Numbered from the stretch's first letter, positions 26,840-35,529 are shown. The stretch is 64,000 bases of DNA from Pseudomonas fluorescens (GCF_003732425.1 NZ_MOBX01000015.1:638303-702302), one strand, 5' to 3'. Translations and numbers: made by a program. The notes: generated by a model from the letters alone, not told the origin.

Positions 26840-27417
26840 ACCGGTCGGCAGTTCTCTCGAATACTTTGATGCTGACGCTGCTGCTTGGCACCACTGACTC
26901 ATTGGCAGGTGCACTGGGGACATTGTTGATGTTCGCCACTGTCGTGGGCCTGTATGGCCTGTGCATGCCTGCTTTGCGGCCACGGCTCACAGAAAACAGC
27001 GTGTTGCTCGCCAGCATCTTGCTCGCCGCGACCTTCAGCAGTTGTGCAGACCTTTTAGCGCAACGCTGGTTTCTGCCCTGGCAGCAAACATTCGGCCTCT
27101 ATGTCGGCCTGATCGCCTTGCAATGCGTGGTGCTGGAGAACAATGGTTTCTGGCGCCAGTCGCAGGCCGAGCGGTTCAAACTCTTCGGCCTGTTCGGCGG
27201 ATTGATGCTCGGGCTCGCCGGGCTGCGCGAACTCGTCGGTCACGGTAGTCTTGGCCGGGGACTGTTCGAACATTGGCCAGGTCTTGTTGTATTTAGCGAA
27301 GGGCTGCACCTGATCACGCTGATCCCCGGTGCTTTTATTTTGTTGGCGCTGCTGTTGGCGGCGCGTCAGGCGATGATTCGCCCGAACTCGATATCCAAGG
27401 AAACGCATCGCCCATGA
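26836..27417 (+). CDS. rnfE: Rnf/Rsx subunit E
   Basis: 193 aa, shorter than E. coli RsxE (~230). Overlaps rnfG by ATGA. Six hydrophobic segments; partner of RnfA in the membrane. The usual LGLCP-type cysteine motif is again not visible at the expected N-terminal position (TLLLGTTDSLAGA), although Cys occurs later (LYGLCMPAL, SSCADLL). Assignment depends partly on operon position. Confidence 0.8.
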   Translation: MNRSAVLSNTLMLTLLLGTTDSLAGALGTLLMFATVVGLYGLCMPALRPRLTENSVLLASILLAATFSSCADLLAQRWFLPWQQTFGLYVGLIALQCVVLENNGFWRQSQAERFKLFGLFGGLMLGLAGLRELVGHGSLGRGLFEHWPGLVVFSEGLHLITLIPGAFILLALLLAARQAMIRPNSISKETHRP

Positions 27418-28052
27418 ATGCTGCAAAACGTCTGGAGATTTTCCGCCGCCTGCACGAAGACAATCCGGAACCGAAGACTGAACTGGCCTACTCCTCACCG
27501 TTTGAATTGTTGATCGCGGTGATTCTTTCCGCGCAGTCGACGGACGTTGGCGTGAACAAGGCCACGGCCAAGCTGTTCCCGGTTGCCAATACGCCTGCAG
27601 CAATTCACGCGTTGGGTGTCGACGGTCTATCCGAATACATCAAGACCATCGGCCTCTACAACAGCAAGGCCAAGAACGTCATCGAAACCTGCCGCTTGCT
27701 GGTCGAACGTCATGGCAGCGAGGTCCCGCAAACCCGTGAAGAGCTCGAAGCCTTGCCCGGCGTCGGTCGCAAAACCGCCAATGTGGTACTCAATACAGCT
27801 TTTCGCCAGTTGACCATGGCCGTCGACACCCACATCTTCCGCGTCAGCAATCGGACCGGCATCGCCCCAGGCAAGAATGTGGTCGAAGTGGAAAACAAGC
27901 TGATGAAGTTTGTACCCAGGCAATTTCTGCTCGACTCCCATCACTGGCTGATTCTTCACGGGCGTTATGTGTGTCTGGCCCGCAAGCCTCGGTGCGGTAG
28001 CTGCAGAATTGAAGACCTGTGCGAGTACAAACACAAAACATCGGACGATTGA
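27414..28052 (+). CDS. nth: Endonuclease III (DNA glycosylase/AP lyase)
   Basis: 212 aa. Helix-hairpin-helix LPGVGRKTANVVL with catalytic Lys120, catalytic Asp138 in AVDTHIFRV, and the C-terminal [4Fe-4S] loop C186-x6-C193-x2-C196-x5-C202. Removes oxidised pyrimidines. Overlaps rnfE by 4 nt (ATGA), the usual rnf-nth coupling in gamma-proteobacteria. Confidence 0.98.
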   Translation: MNAAKRLEIFRRLHEDNPEPKTELAYSSPFELLIAVILSAQSTDVGVNKATAKLFPVANTPAAIHALGVDGLSEYIKTIGLYNSKAKNVIETCRLLVERHGSEVPQTREELEALPGVGRKTANVVLNTAFRQLTMAVDTHIFRVSNRTGIAPGKNVVEVENKLMKFVPRQFLLDSHHWLILHGRYVCLARKPRCGSCRIEDLCEYKHKTSDD

Positions 28053-28158
28053 CCGGCTATTGAAATTATTGAATGGTCGATTGAAAAAATCTTTTTTACC
28101 CGCCGCGGGAATGTCGATATAAGGAGCGCCAAAGGCAGCCTTAGCGCGAGAGTAATTT

Positions 28159-28332
28159 ATGAGTACTGATAAAGAGGAAATGGAATTGGACGACGACACC
28201 ACGGAGGCAGATGACGCCGAACCGGCGGTTGAAGTTGCCAAGACCAACCTGAGCAAGCGCCGCACCATCGACAACCTTCTTGAGGAGCGCCGACTGCAAA
28301 AGCAATTGGCCGATTACGACTTTGATCTTTGA
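28159..28332 (+). CDS. Small acidic protein, PA3496-family (putative envelope-integrity protein)
   Basis: A 57-residue ORF: an acidic N-terminal half (MSTDKEEMELDDDTTEADDA), then a basic helix (NLSKRRTIDNLLEERRLQKQL) ending DYDFDL. I recall the name PA3496 family for such a protein found directly after nth in P. aeruginosa. No signal peptide or membrane helix is visible; function is unknown. GAGAG precedes the ATG, and a clean terminator follows 7 nt after the stop, which supports a real gene. Confidence 0.8.
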   Translation: MSTDKEEMELDDDTTEADDAEPAVEVAKTNLSKRRTIDNLLEERRLQKQLADYDFDL

Positions 28333-28338
28333 AACTTG

Positions 28339-28363
28339 AAAGCCTCCCGAACCGGAGGCTTTT
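28339..28363 (+). terminator. Terminator after the PA3496-like gene
   Basis: Stem AAAGCCTCC / GGAGGCTTT with a CGAACC loop. Confidence 0.8.
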
Positions 28364-28421
28364 CACTTTTTGCAACTCACTGAATTCGATCGGCCCATGA
28401 CCCCGTCAGCGACTGAAAGAA

Positions 28422-29048
28422 TCAGACCAGCCCATTACGCTGCGCCAACTCGATCAGATCTACCAATGAGCGCGCATTAAGCTTCAGCAACAAACGGGTT
28501 TTGTAGGTGCTGACGGTCTTGTTGCTCAGGAACATGCCATCGGCGATTTCCTTGTTCGTCTTGCCCCGCGCCAACTGCTGCAACACCATCATTTCGCGCC
28601 CGGAAAGGCGATCCACCATATCGGCTTCACTGGCATTACCCAAACTGGTCCGCACTGTGTGTAGAGCCTGATTGGGAAAGTAACTGTAGCCGGACAACAC
28701 CGCCTTGATCGCACTCAACAACTCGGTGAGATCCTGCTGTTTACAAACATAGCCGGCCGCCCCCGACTGCATGCAGCGCATCGAAAAGTGCCCTGGCGCC
28801 TGCGAGGTCAATACCAGGACTTTAATAGGCATGGTGGTCGAGGTCAGGCGGGCAATAACCTCAAGTCCGTCAAGTTTTGGTATTCCAATATCCAGAATGA
28901 CAATATCCGGCATTTGTTCGCGAGCAAGTTGTAACGCATCCACACCATTATCAGTTTCTGCGATGACTTCGTAGCCATGACGTTCCATCAGCATACGTAC
29001 CGCAAGACGAATGACAGGGTGATCATCCACGATCAGCACTTTATTCAT
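28422..29048 (-). CDS. NarL/FixJ-family response regulator (EvgA/BvgA-like)
   Basis: Start ATG 29046-29048 (MNKVLIVDDHPVIR). 208 aa. Receiver with DD at 8-9, phospho-acceptor D53 (VILDIGIPKLDG), T (LVLTSQ) and, in the usual Lys place, C-K (GYVCKQQD); LuxR-type HTH from about residue 145 (LSGREMMVLQQLARGKTNKEIADGMFLSNKTVSTY). No histidine kinase gene is nearby, so it is an orphan here. It is divergent from an AT-rich membrane protein gene, a candidate target. Ordinary codon use, unlike its neighbour. Confidence 0.88.
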   Translation of the reverse strand: MNKVLIVDDHPVIRLAVRMLMERHGYEVIAETDNGVDALQLAREQMPDIVILDIGIPKLDGLEVIARLTSTTMPIKVLVLTSQAPGHFSMRCMQSGAAGYVCKQQDLTELLSAIKAVLSGYSYFPNQALHTVRTSLGNASEADMVDRLSGREMMVLQQLARGKTNKEIADGMFLSNKTVSTYKTRLLLKLNARSLVDLIELAQRNGLV

Positions 29049-29524
29049 GGGCAAGTCCAGTTTCGCTGTTCGAATTTTTAGAACACGCACAATAGCCCAG
29101 TCGCTTGCTCTAAGGCATGCCACGACTATCACCCACTGGCATCGAAAGACATACCCTACAGCCAATGCGGACTAATCCTACAAAAAAACCTCTACGCCTC
29201 TAATGTCCGACACTGCTCTCTCCCTCGCACAGGTCAATATTTCTCTTTTCGATTTTTTACAGGCTACGCCTGACAGCGTAAAAATGGTGATTCGCCGTCG
29301 ATCCCGTCACGCCTGAACGGCGCGCCCTTCGCCACGACGCACCATTGCTGACATTGAATAAAAATGGCAACAACCAGCAAATTACTGCCATACCCACGCT
29401 ATACCCTCGAACAGATCTTAAACACTTGAAACAAGATATTTATTCCCGGGCAAATATTTTTCCTATAAATATAAACATTCACAACCCACCCAATAACAAC
29501 TCAACTTGCATAAAGTCGCCCACT
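29049..29524. other. AT-rich divergent intergenic region
   Basis: About 475 nt between the response regulator and the orphan membrane gene. Around 29251-29287, TTTTTTAC ... AGGC TAC GCCT ... GTAAAAA forms nested inverted repeats, which could be an operator for a dimeric regulator. From about 29340 the base composition turns strongly A/T rich. In-frame codons from a TTG at 29345 continue into the next gene, but without ribosome-binding site. No other gene seen. Confidence 0.6.
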
Positions 29525-30271
29525 ATGAGAAAGACCAAACAAAAGAACTCAAACATGCTGAAAATAAAAAGCAAAATAACCAACCCAATGACAGTCATTG
29601 CAATATTTGCCGCTATTTCGGAGACCTCCGCCGCGGTCTCCCTGCCATTTCTGGATAATGCGGACAGGGAAATTTATGTGTGGTTCCTGATCAGTTTTCC
29701 GTTCTACTTGTTATTCCTTTTCTTTATAACCTTGAATTTTAACTATCGTTCTCTCTATTCACCCTCCGACTTCGGCAAAGACAAGAACTTTCTAAAAGTA
29801 ATCGACAACAATAACCGTGAAAACAAACGAAACACCCCAATGCAGGCATCAACTTCAAAAGGTGCATTTGGATTATCAAGTTGTATCGTGTCGAGCGAGT
29901 CAGGAACAGTCGAATGCAAAGAGGCGTGCAAAGTCCACAATGCGCCCGATCCACCTTCGGAGATCATGACAAATACGGGCTTGATTGTTCAGCACAACAT
30001 TCAGTTGCCCGCATGGGTCAGCGTCCTGCATCTCGTTGACGCAAGAGATGTTGATGCTGCAAAAGAATTAACCACGATTCTGGAGAACATCCGAAGTATC
30101 GACAGGAAAACTGCCCGGGTGATCGTATTTCTCTCCAATCATGTCTCGGATGTTCTGCTGACGCAGCACGCACTGCTGCAGATTACGCAAGTCAAGAGAG
30201 GCTCAGGAAAAACGCTTTGTATTGTTTATAACCTGTGCTCGCAAGCAGTAACGCTGTTGGGCCGGGCTTGA
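29525..30271 (+). CDS. Orphan two-TM membrane protein of unknown function, AT-rich
   Basis: Start uncertain: the ATG at 29525 (MRKTKQKNSN) is used, ATG 29555 (MLKIKSKI) is equally possible, and the open frame extends to a TTG at 29345. The N-terminal ~90 residues hold two membrane helices (TVIAIFAAISETSAAVSLPFL and IYVWFLISFPFYLLFLFFITL) followed by NFNYRSLYSPSDFGKDKNFL. This resembles a module I remember at the N-terminus of many unrelated bacterial proteins (helix pair then LYAPSDF). A ~60-residue low-complexity linker leads to a compact ~100-residue C-terminal part (LPAWVSVLHLVDARDV... VIVFLSNHVSD... LCIVYNLCSQAV) with alternating strands and helices, possibly cytoplasmic. Codon use and base composition are unlike the neighbours, suggesting transfer. 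Function unknown. Confidence 0.65.
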   Translation: MRKTKQKNSNMLKIKSKITNPMTVIAIFAAISETSAAVSLPFLDNADREIYVWFLISFPFYLLFLFFITLNFNYRSLYSPSDFGKDKNFLKVIDNNNRENKRNTPMQASTSKGAFGLSSCIVSSESGTVECKEACKVHNAPDPPSEIMTNTGLIVQHNIQLPAWVSVLHLVDARDVDAAKELTTILENIRSIDRKTARVIVFLSNHVSDVLLTQHALLQITQVKRGSGKTLCIVYNLCSQAVTLLGRA

Positions 30272-30341
30272 AAGATGCGCCGGTGCCACCAACGCGCAGG
30301 CCAGAAACATGCCTCAATCAGACGCAGACAAAGAATTAAGC

Positions 30342-30380
30342 AAAAAGGGCGCCCTTGTGATGACAAGGACGCCCTTTTCA
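30342..30380 (-). terminator. Hairpin terminator downstream of argG (possibly bidirectional)
   Basis: AAAAGGGCG with CGCCCTTTT as outer stem and CCTTGT / ACAAGG as inner stem around GATG; A-tract on one side and T-tract on the other. Lies between convergent genes. Confidence 0.8.
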
Positions 30381-30402
30381 TTGCGCGGTGTTCTTGGAAC
30401 GC

Positions 30403-31620
30403 TTAGAACAGCTTGCGACCCTTGTTGGCAGCGATGCGCATGCGTAGCGCATTGAGCTTGATGAAGCCCGCTGCGTCGGCCTGGTTGTAAGCGCCACCAT
30501 CTTCTTCGAAGGTCGCGATGTTGGAATCGAACAGCGAATCGTCGGACTTGCGGCCGGTAACGATCACGTTGCCTTTGTACAACTTCAAGCGCACAACGCC
30601 GTTCACGTTGACCTGCGAAGCGTCGATCATCTGCTGCAGCATCAGACGCTCTGGGCTCCACCAGTAACCGGTGTAGATCAGGCTGGCATATTTCGGCATC
30701 AGCTCGTCTTTGAGGTGAGCGACTTCGCGGTCCAGGGTGATCGATTCAATAGCGCGGTGAGCGCGCAGCATGATGGTGCCGCCTGGGGTTTCGTAGCAGC
30801 CACGGGACTTCATGCCGACGTAACGGTTCTCGACGATGTCGAGACGGCCGATACCGTGAGCGCCACCGATCTTGTTCAGCGTCGCCAGTACGGTGGCCGG
30901 AGTCATTTCGACGCCGTCCAGTGCAACGATGTCGCCGTTGCGGTAGGTCAGCTCAAGGTACTGCGCTTTGTCAGGAGCGTTCTCCGGGGAGACGGTCCAT
31001 TTCCACATGTCTTCTTCGTGCTCGGTCCAGGTGTCTTCCAGCACGCCGCCTTCATAGGAGATGTGCAGCAGGTTGGCGTCCATCGAGTACGGGGATTTCT
31101 TCTTGCCGTGACGCTCGATCGGGATCGCGTGCTTCTCGGCGTAGTCCATCAGTTTCTCGCGGGACAGCAGGTCCCACTCACGCCATGGCGCGATCACTTT
31201 CACGCCTGGCTTGAGCGCGTAGGCGCCCAGTTCGAAACGCACCTGGTCGTTACCCTTGCCGGTGGCGCCATGGGAAATGGCGTCAGCGCCGGTTTCGTTG
31301 GCGATTTCGATCAGACGTTTGGCGATCAGCGGACGTGCGATGGAAGTACCCAACAGGTACTCACCTTCGTAAACGGTGTTGGCGCGGAACATCGGGAACA
31401 CGAAATCACGCACGAATTCTTCGCGCAGGTCGTCGATGTAGATTTCTTTGACGCCCATGGCCTGAGCCTTGGCGCGGGCCGGCTCGACCTCTTCGCCTTG
31501 ACCGAGATCAGCGGTGAAGGTCACCACTTCACAGTTATAAGTATCCTGCAGCCACTTGAGGATCACCGAAGTGTCCAGGCCGCCGGAATACGCCAGAACG
31601 ACCTTGTTTACGTCCGCCAT
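30403..31620 (-). CDS. argG: Argininosuccinate synthase
   Basis: 405 aa, start ATG 31618-31620 with GGAG upstream. P-loop-like ATP-pyrophosphatase motif SGGLDTS at 12-18, and later SHGATGKGNDQVRFE, YSMDANLLHISYEGG and the GCYETPGG binding segments. Joins citrulline and aspartate using ATP in arginine synthesis. Located apart from argF (40.0 kb) in the same window, as in P. aeruginosa. Confidence 0.98.
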   Translation of the reverse strand: MADVNKVVLAYSGGLDTSVILKWLQDTYNCEVVTFTADLGQGEEVEPARAKAQAMGVKEIYIDDLREEFVRDFVFPMFRANTVYEGEYLLGTSIARPLIAKRLIEIANETGADAISHGATGKGNDQVRFELGAYALKPGVKVIAPWREWDLLSREKLMDYAEKHAIPIERHGKKKSPYSMDANLLHISYEGGVLEDTWTEHEEDMWKWTVSPENAPDKAQYLELTYRNGDIVALDGVEMTPATVLATLNKIGGAHGIGRLDIVENRYVGMKSRGCYETPGGTIMLRAHRAIESITLDREVAHLKDELMPKYASLIYTGYWWSPERLMLQQMIDASQVNVNGVVRLKLYKGNVIVTGRKSDDSLFDSNIATFEEDGGAYNQADAAGFIKLNALRMRIAANKGRKLF

Positions 31621-31749
31621 GCCATCACTCCACGGGGTTCTACGGAAAGCCGAGGAGTCTACCGCTCAAACGCGATAATTTACAGAGGCGCGACAGCTTA
31701 AGACGACAAAGCGACAGAATCTGTCGAGAGCGCGACGATGACCCGCGGG

Positions 31750-32670
31750 TCAGGAAGTCGCCGCGGTGCTGGCTGGCGTGCTCGCTTGTGGTGCCGGAGC
31801 CGTGGCTGGCGCCACGCGCGCCAGTTTGACATTGACCCGACGGTTCTTCGCCCGATTGGCCGCATTGGTGTTCGGCACGATCGGATATTGCTCGCCATGG
31901 AACCGCACGGTGATCTGCGATTCCTGAATGCCATTGGCCTTAAAGAAGTCGACCACCGCCAGCGCTCGACGACGTGACAATTCACGGTTGGTCAGGCGAT
32001 TGCCGCTGTTGTCGGAATGGCCGTCGAGCTCGATGTGATTGACCGTCGGATCGGCCTTCATGAATTCGAGCATCACTTGCAGCTTGGCCTTGGCGGCAGG
32101 ATCTAGGTCAACGCCTTCGCCGGGAAAACCGATCTGCGACTGCTTGATCTGGTCGAAATTCTGCGGCAGTAATTTCGCCACACACGTCTGGTAATCGTTG
32201 AACGCCTTGCTGAACTTGACCGGCAACAGGCGCACTTCCGAGACTCGGCCATCGCCAGACGCGCGGCGCACCACCGGGCTGCGACCGTCCAGCAGACCAC
32301 TGATCAGACCGCCAGCCTGGGATTGCGAACTGTTGAACAAGACATTGCCGCTGCCGAGTCTCACTGAGCCCAGGTTGATGTCACCACGGCCCGGCTGCCA
32401 AGGCGCAGCCGCCGCCAGCAAAGTCGCTGAACCGCCGCCGAGCATGGCGTTGTAGGCATTCAGACGAAATATCGCCTGCTCGCCCGCCTTGCGCACGAAC
32501 TCACCCGAGCCGAAATCCGTGATCGGCTGGGTCAGACGACATTCGAACTTGTCGCCGGCGACCGTCCACTCAATGTTCTCCAGACGGGTCTGGTACGTGA
32601 GCGCCATCGCCGGAAGGCTGGCAAACACACTGAGCAAGGCTAAATAACGCTGGCGCACGGGAGGCTCCAT
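31750..32670 (-). CDS. motY: OmpA-family flagellar motor protein MotY
   Basis: Start taken at ATG 32668-32670 (MEPPVRQRYLALL); a GTG four codons later (32656-32658), with GGAG correctly spaced, is a serious alternative. Sec signal (LLSVFASLPAMA), then an N-terminal domain (YQTRLENIEWTVAGDKFECRLTQPI) typical of MotY, and a C-terminal OmpA-like peptidoglycan-binding domain (HIELDGHSDNSGNRLTNRELSRRRA, RAKNRRVNV). MotY forms the T-ring that anchors stators in polar-flagellum motors. An Ala/Pro/Thr-rich tail ends the protein. Position between argG and pyrC agrees with P. aeruginosa motY. Confidence 0.88.
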   Translation of the reverse strand: MEPPVRQRYLALLSVFASLPAMALTYQTRLENIEWTVAGDKFECRLTQPITDFGSGEFVRKAGEQAIFRLNAYNAMLGGGSATLLAAAAPWQPGRGDINLGSVRLGSGNVLFNSSQSQAGGLISGLLDGRSPVVRRASGDGRVSEVRLLPVKFSKAFNDYQTCVAKLLPQNFDQIKQSQIGFPGEGVDLDPAAKAKLQVMLEFMKADPTVNHIELDGHSDNSGNRLTNRELSRRRALAVVDFFKANGIQESQITVRFHGEQYPIVPNTNAANRAKNRRVNVKLARVAPATAPAPQASTPASTAATS

Positions 32671-32818
32671 TGGCTTCTGAAACACAAAGACCGATTCACA
32701 CTATGTTTACGGCATACCTACGGGATATCGGAAGGTTCCCGCAAAACTTGATAGCGAGTGCCTGCAAGAGTCTTTTCCGGTAGCATTCGCCTCAGTTTGA
32801 CCCGCCTGGAATCCCCTC

Positions 32819-33865
32819 ATGTCCGACCGCCTGACCCTGCTGCGTCCCGACGACTGGCACATTCATCTTCGCGATGGTGCCGTGTTGCCCAATACCGTTG
32901 CCGATGTTGCGCGCACCTTTGGCCGCGCCATTATCATGCCCAACCTGGTACCTCCGGTGCGCAACGCCGCTGAAGCCGACGGCTATCGCCAGCGGATTCT
33001 GGCTGCCCGCCCGGCCGGCAGTCGCTTTGAGCCGCTGATGGTGCTGTACCTCACCGACCGTACCCAGCCCGAAGAAATTCGTGAAGCCAAGGCCAGCGGT
33101 TTCGTACACGCCGCCAAGTTGTACCCGGCCGGTGCGACCACCAACTCCGATTCCGGTGTGACCAGCATCGACAAGATCTTCCCGGCGCTGGAAGCCATGG
33201 CCGAAGTCGGCATGCCGCTGCTGATCCACGGTGAAGTCACCCGTGGCGACGTCGATGTGTTCGACCGCGAAAAGATTTTCATCGATGAGCACATGCGTCG
33301 TGTGGTCGAGCGTTTCCCGACGCTGAAAGTGGTGTTTGAACACATCACCACCGCCGACGCCGTGCAGTTCGTCAACGAGGCTTCGGCCAATGTTGGTGCA
33401 ACGATCACCGCGCATCACCTGCTGTACAACCGCAACCACATGCTGGTGGGCGGGATTCGGCCGCACTTCTATTGCCTGCCGATCCTCAAGCGCAATACGC
33501 ACCAGGAAGCCCTGCTCGACGCCGCCACCAGTGGCAGCGCGAAGTTCTTCCTCGGCACCGACTCGGCGCCGCACGCTCAGCACGCCAAGGAAGCTGCTTG
33601 CGGCTGTGCCGGCTGCTACACCGCGTACGCCGCCATCGAGCTGTATGCCGAAGCCTTCGAACAGCGCAACGCGCTGGACAAACTCGAAGCCTTTGCCAGC
33701 CTCAATGGGCCGGCCTTCTACGGCCTGCCGGCGAATACCGATCGCATCACCCTGGTTCGTGAAGAATGGACCGCCCCGACCAGCCTGCCGTTTGGCGAGC
33801 TGACCGTTATCCCGCTGCGCGCCGGTGAAAAACTGCGCTGGCGCCTGCTGGAGGAACACGCGTGA
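32819..33865 (+). CDS. pyrC: Dihydroorotase (class II)
   Basis: 348 aa. HxH metal motif H14/H16 (DDWHIHLRDG), the carbamylated Lys in HAAKLYPAG, His in LIHGEV, FEHITT, and the terminal metal Asp in LGTDSAPHA. Catalyses ring closure of carbamoyl-aspartate in pyrimidine synthesis. Its stop overlaps the GTG start of rnt by 4 nt. Confidence 0.97.
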   Translation: MSDRLTLLRPDDWHIHLRDGAVLPNTVADVARTFGRAIIMPNLVPPVRNAAEADGYRQRILAARPAGSRFEPLMVLYLTDRTQPEEIREAKASGFVHAAKLYPAGATTNSDSGVTSIDKIFPALEAMAEVGMPLLIHGEVTRGDVDVFDREKIFIDEHMRRVVERFPTLKVVFEHITTADAVQFVNEASANVGATITAHHLLYNRNHMLVGGIRPHFYCLPILKRNTHQEALLDAATSGSAKFFLGTDSAPHAQHAKEAACGCAGCYTAYAAIELYAEAFEQRNALDKLEAFASLNGPAFYGLPANTDRITLVREEWTAPTSLPFGELTVIPLRAGEKLRWRLLEEHA

Positions 33866-34539
33866 GTGAAGACCATTTCGACGACGAACTGGACGGTCAA
33901 AGTGGTGGTGGCGGTTCCCGTCACCCGATGGCAGCACGCTTTCGCGGCTACCTGCCGGTTGTCGTTGACGTAGAGACCGGTGGCTTCAACTCGGCCACCG
34001 ACGCTCTGCTGGAGATTGCTGCGACTACCATCGCCATGGATGAAAAGGGTTTTGTTTACCCGGACCACACCTACTTCTTCCGCGTTGAGCCGTTCGAAGG
34101 CGCCAACATTGAAGCGGCGGCGCTGGAGTTCACCGGGATCAAGCTCGATCACCCGCTGCGCATGGCAGTGAGCGAAGAAACCGCTCTGACCGACATCTTC
34201 CGGGGCATCCGCAAGGCGCTGAAGGCCAATGGCTGCAAGCGCGCGATTCTGGTCGGCCACAACAGCAGCTTCGATCTTGGCTTCCTGAACGCGGCCGTTG
34301 CGCGTCTGGACATGAAACGCAACCCGTTCCACCCGTTCTCCAGCTTCGACACCGCGACGCTGGCCGGTCTGGCGTACGGTCAAACCGTACTGGCGAAAGC
34401 CTGTCAGGCTGCCGACATCGATTTCGACGGCCGTGAAGCGCACTCGGCGCGTTACGACACCGAGAAAACCGCTGAGCTGTTCTGTGGCATCGTCAACCGC
34501 TGGAAACAGATGGGCGGCTGGGAAGACTTCGACGACTGA
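33862..34539 (+). CDS. rnt: Ribonuclease T
   Basis: GTG start at 33862, overlapping the pyrC stop (GTGA), with GGAGG at 33850-33854. 225 aa. DEDDh exonuclease motifs: DVETGGF (D36, E38), HNSSFDLGF and HSARYDTEKT with the catalytic His and Asp. Trims tRNA and stable-RNA 3' ends. A short Gly/Ser-rich leader precedes the domain. Confidence 0.97.
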   Translation: MSEDHFDDELDGQSGGGGSRHPMAARFRGYLPVVVDVETGGFNSATDALLEIAATTIAMDEKGFVYPDHTYFFRVEPFEGANIEAAALEFTGIKLDHPLRMAVSEETALTDIFRGIRKALKANGCKRAILVGHNSSFDLGFLNAAVARLDMKRNPFHPFSSFDTATLAGLAYGQTVLAKACQAADIDFDGREAHSARYDTEKTAELFCGIVNRWKQMGGWEDFDD

Positions 34540-34562
34540 TCGTCCTGGTTTCAACCGCGCAT

Positions 34563-34594
34563 AAAAAAACCGGCCACGTGGGCCGGTTTTTTTT
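34563..34594. terminator. Bidirectional terminator between rnt and the peroxiredoxin gene
   Basis: AAAAACCGGCC / GGCCGGTTTTT stem with ACGTG loop, A-run on the left and nine T on the right. Confidence 0.9.
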
Positions 34595-34612
34595 GTACCT
34601 CGACGTTGCGCC

Positions 34613-35215
34613 TTACAGGGCAGCAGCGTTCTCGGTCAGGTAAGCCGCAACGCCTTCTGGCGAAGCGTTCATGCCTTTGTCGCCTTTCTTCCAGTTGGCA
34701 GGGCAGACTTCGCCGTGCTCTTCGTGGAATTGCAGAGCGTCGACCAGACGGATCAGCTCTTCCATGTTACGGCCCAGCGGCAGGTCGTTGATGATCTGCG
34801 AACGAACCACGCCTTTGTCGTCGATCAGGAACGCGCCACGGAAAGCCACGCCGCCTTCAGACTCAACGTCGTAAGCCTTGGCGATGTCGTGCTTCATGTC
34901 GGCAGCCATGGTGTATTTCACCTGGCCGATGCCGCCATTGTTCACTGGGGTGTTGCGCCAGGCGTTGTGAGTGAAGTGCGAGTCGATCGATACAGCGATC
35001 ACTTCAACGTTGCGTGCCTTGAAGTCAGCCATGCGGTTGTCCAGCGCGATCAGCTCGGACGGGCAGACGAAGGTGAAGTCCAGTGGGTAGAAGAACACCA
35101 GGCCGTATTTGCCTTTGATGGCCGAGGACAGGGTGAAGCTGTCAACGATCTCGCCATTGCCGAGTACGGCCGGGACGGTGAAGTCAGGGGCTTGTTTGCC
35201 TACGAGTACGCTCAT
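34613..35215 (-). CDS. Typical 2-Cys peroxiredoxin (AhpC/TSA family)
   Basis: 200 aa. Peroxidatic Cys51 in FTFVCPSE, with the Pro/Thr/Arg active-site partners (YPLDFTFVC; Arg in GVAFRGAFLID), and resolving Cys171 in GEVCPANW near the C-terminus. Reduces H2O2 and organic peroxides, probably with thioredoxin or AhpF. A GGAGA Shine-Dalgarno is present. Divergent from the bfd gene across a 314-nt spacer. Confidence 0.95.
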   Translation of the reverse strand: MSVLVGKQAPDFTVPAVLGNGEIVDSFTLSSAIKGKYGLVFFYPLDFTFVCPSELIALDNRMADFKARNVEVIAVSIDSHFTHNAWRNTPVNNGGIGQVKYTMAADMKHDIAKAYDVESEGGVAFRGAFLIDDKGVVRSQIINDLPLGRNMEELIRLVDALQFHEEHGEVCPANWKKGDKGMNASPEGVAAYLTENAAAL

Positions 35216-35529
35216 TGATATCTCCTGGTGTAAAAACTTGAAGTTCAGGGTCCGCGCCAGCCTGCCACCCTCAAGCGACAGCCCTGTGACACGAACCCCC
35301 TTCGCAAGGGCCGACCATCATACACTGCGAATTTGGCCTGTCCTTAACGGTTTTTCAAAGCAGGCGCAGAACGGCGCTGCATTTACGGGGCCAGGCAAAT
35401 CGCCAGCAAATACCGTTCGTCAGTCACGGCTGAGAATCCGCAGAAGCCTTCCGAAAGCACTTTGACAATCATTCTCGTTAACATTAAGATCCATCGCAAT
35501 TGAGTCACAACCAGCGACGGTTCTCACTT
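35216..35529. other. Divergent spacer between peroxiredoxin and bfd genes
   Basis: 314 nt without a gene. It holds the Fur-like site at 35464-35482 and, presumably, the promoters of both flanking genes. No repeat element or convincing OxyR pattern was recognised. Confidence 0.6.
35464..35482. promoter_or_regulatory. Fur-box candidate upstream of bfd
   Basis: GACAATCATTCTCGTTAAC matches 13 of 19 positions of GATAATGATAATCATTATC. It lies 48 nt before the bfd ATG. bfd is induced by iron starvation in P. aeruginosa, which fits. Confidence 0.6.
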
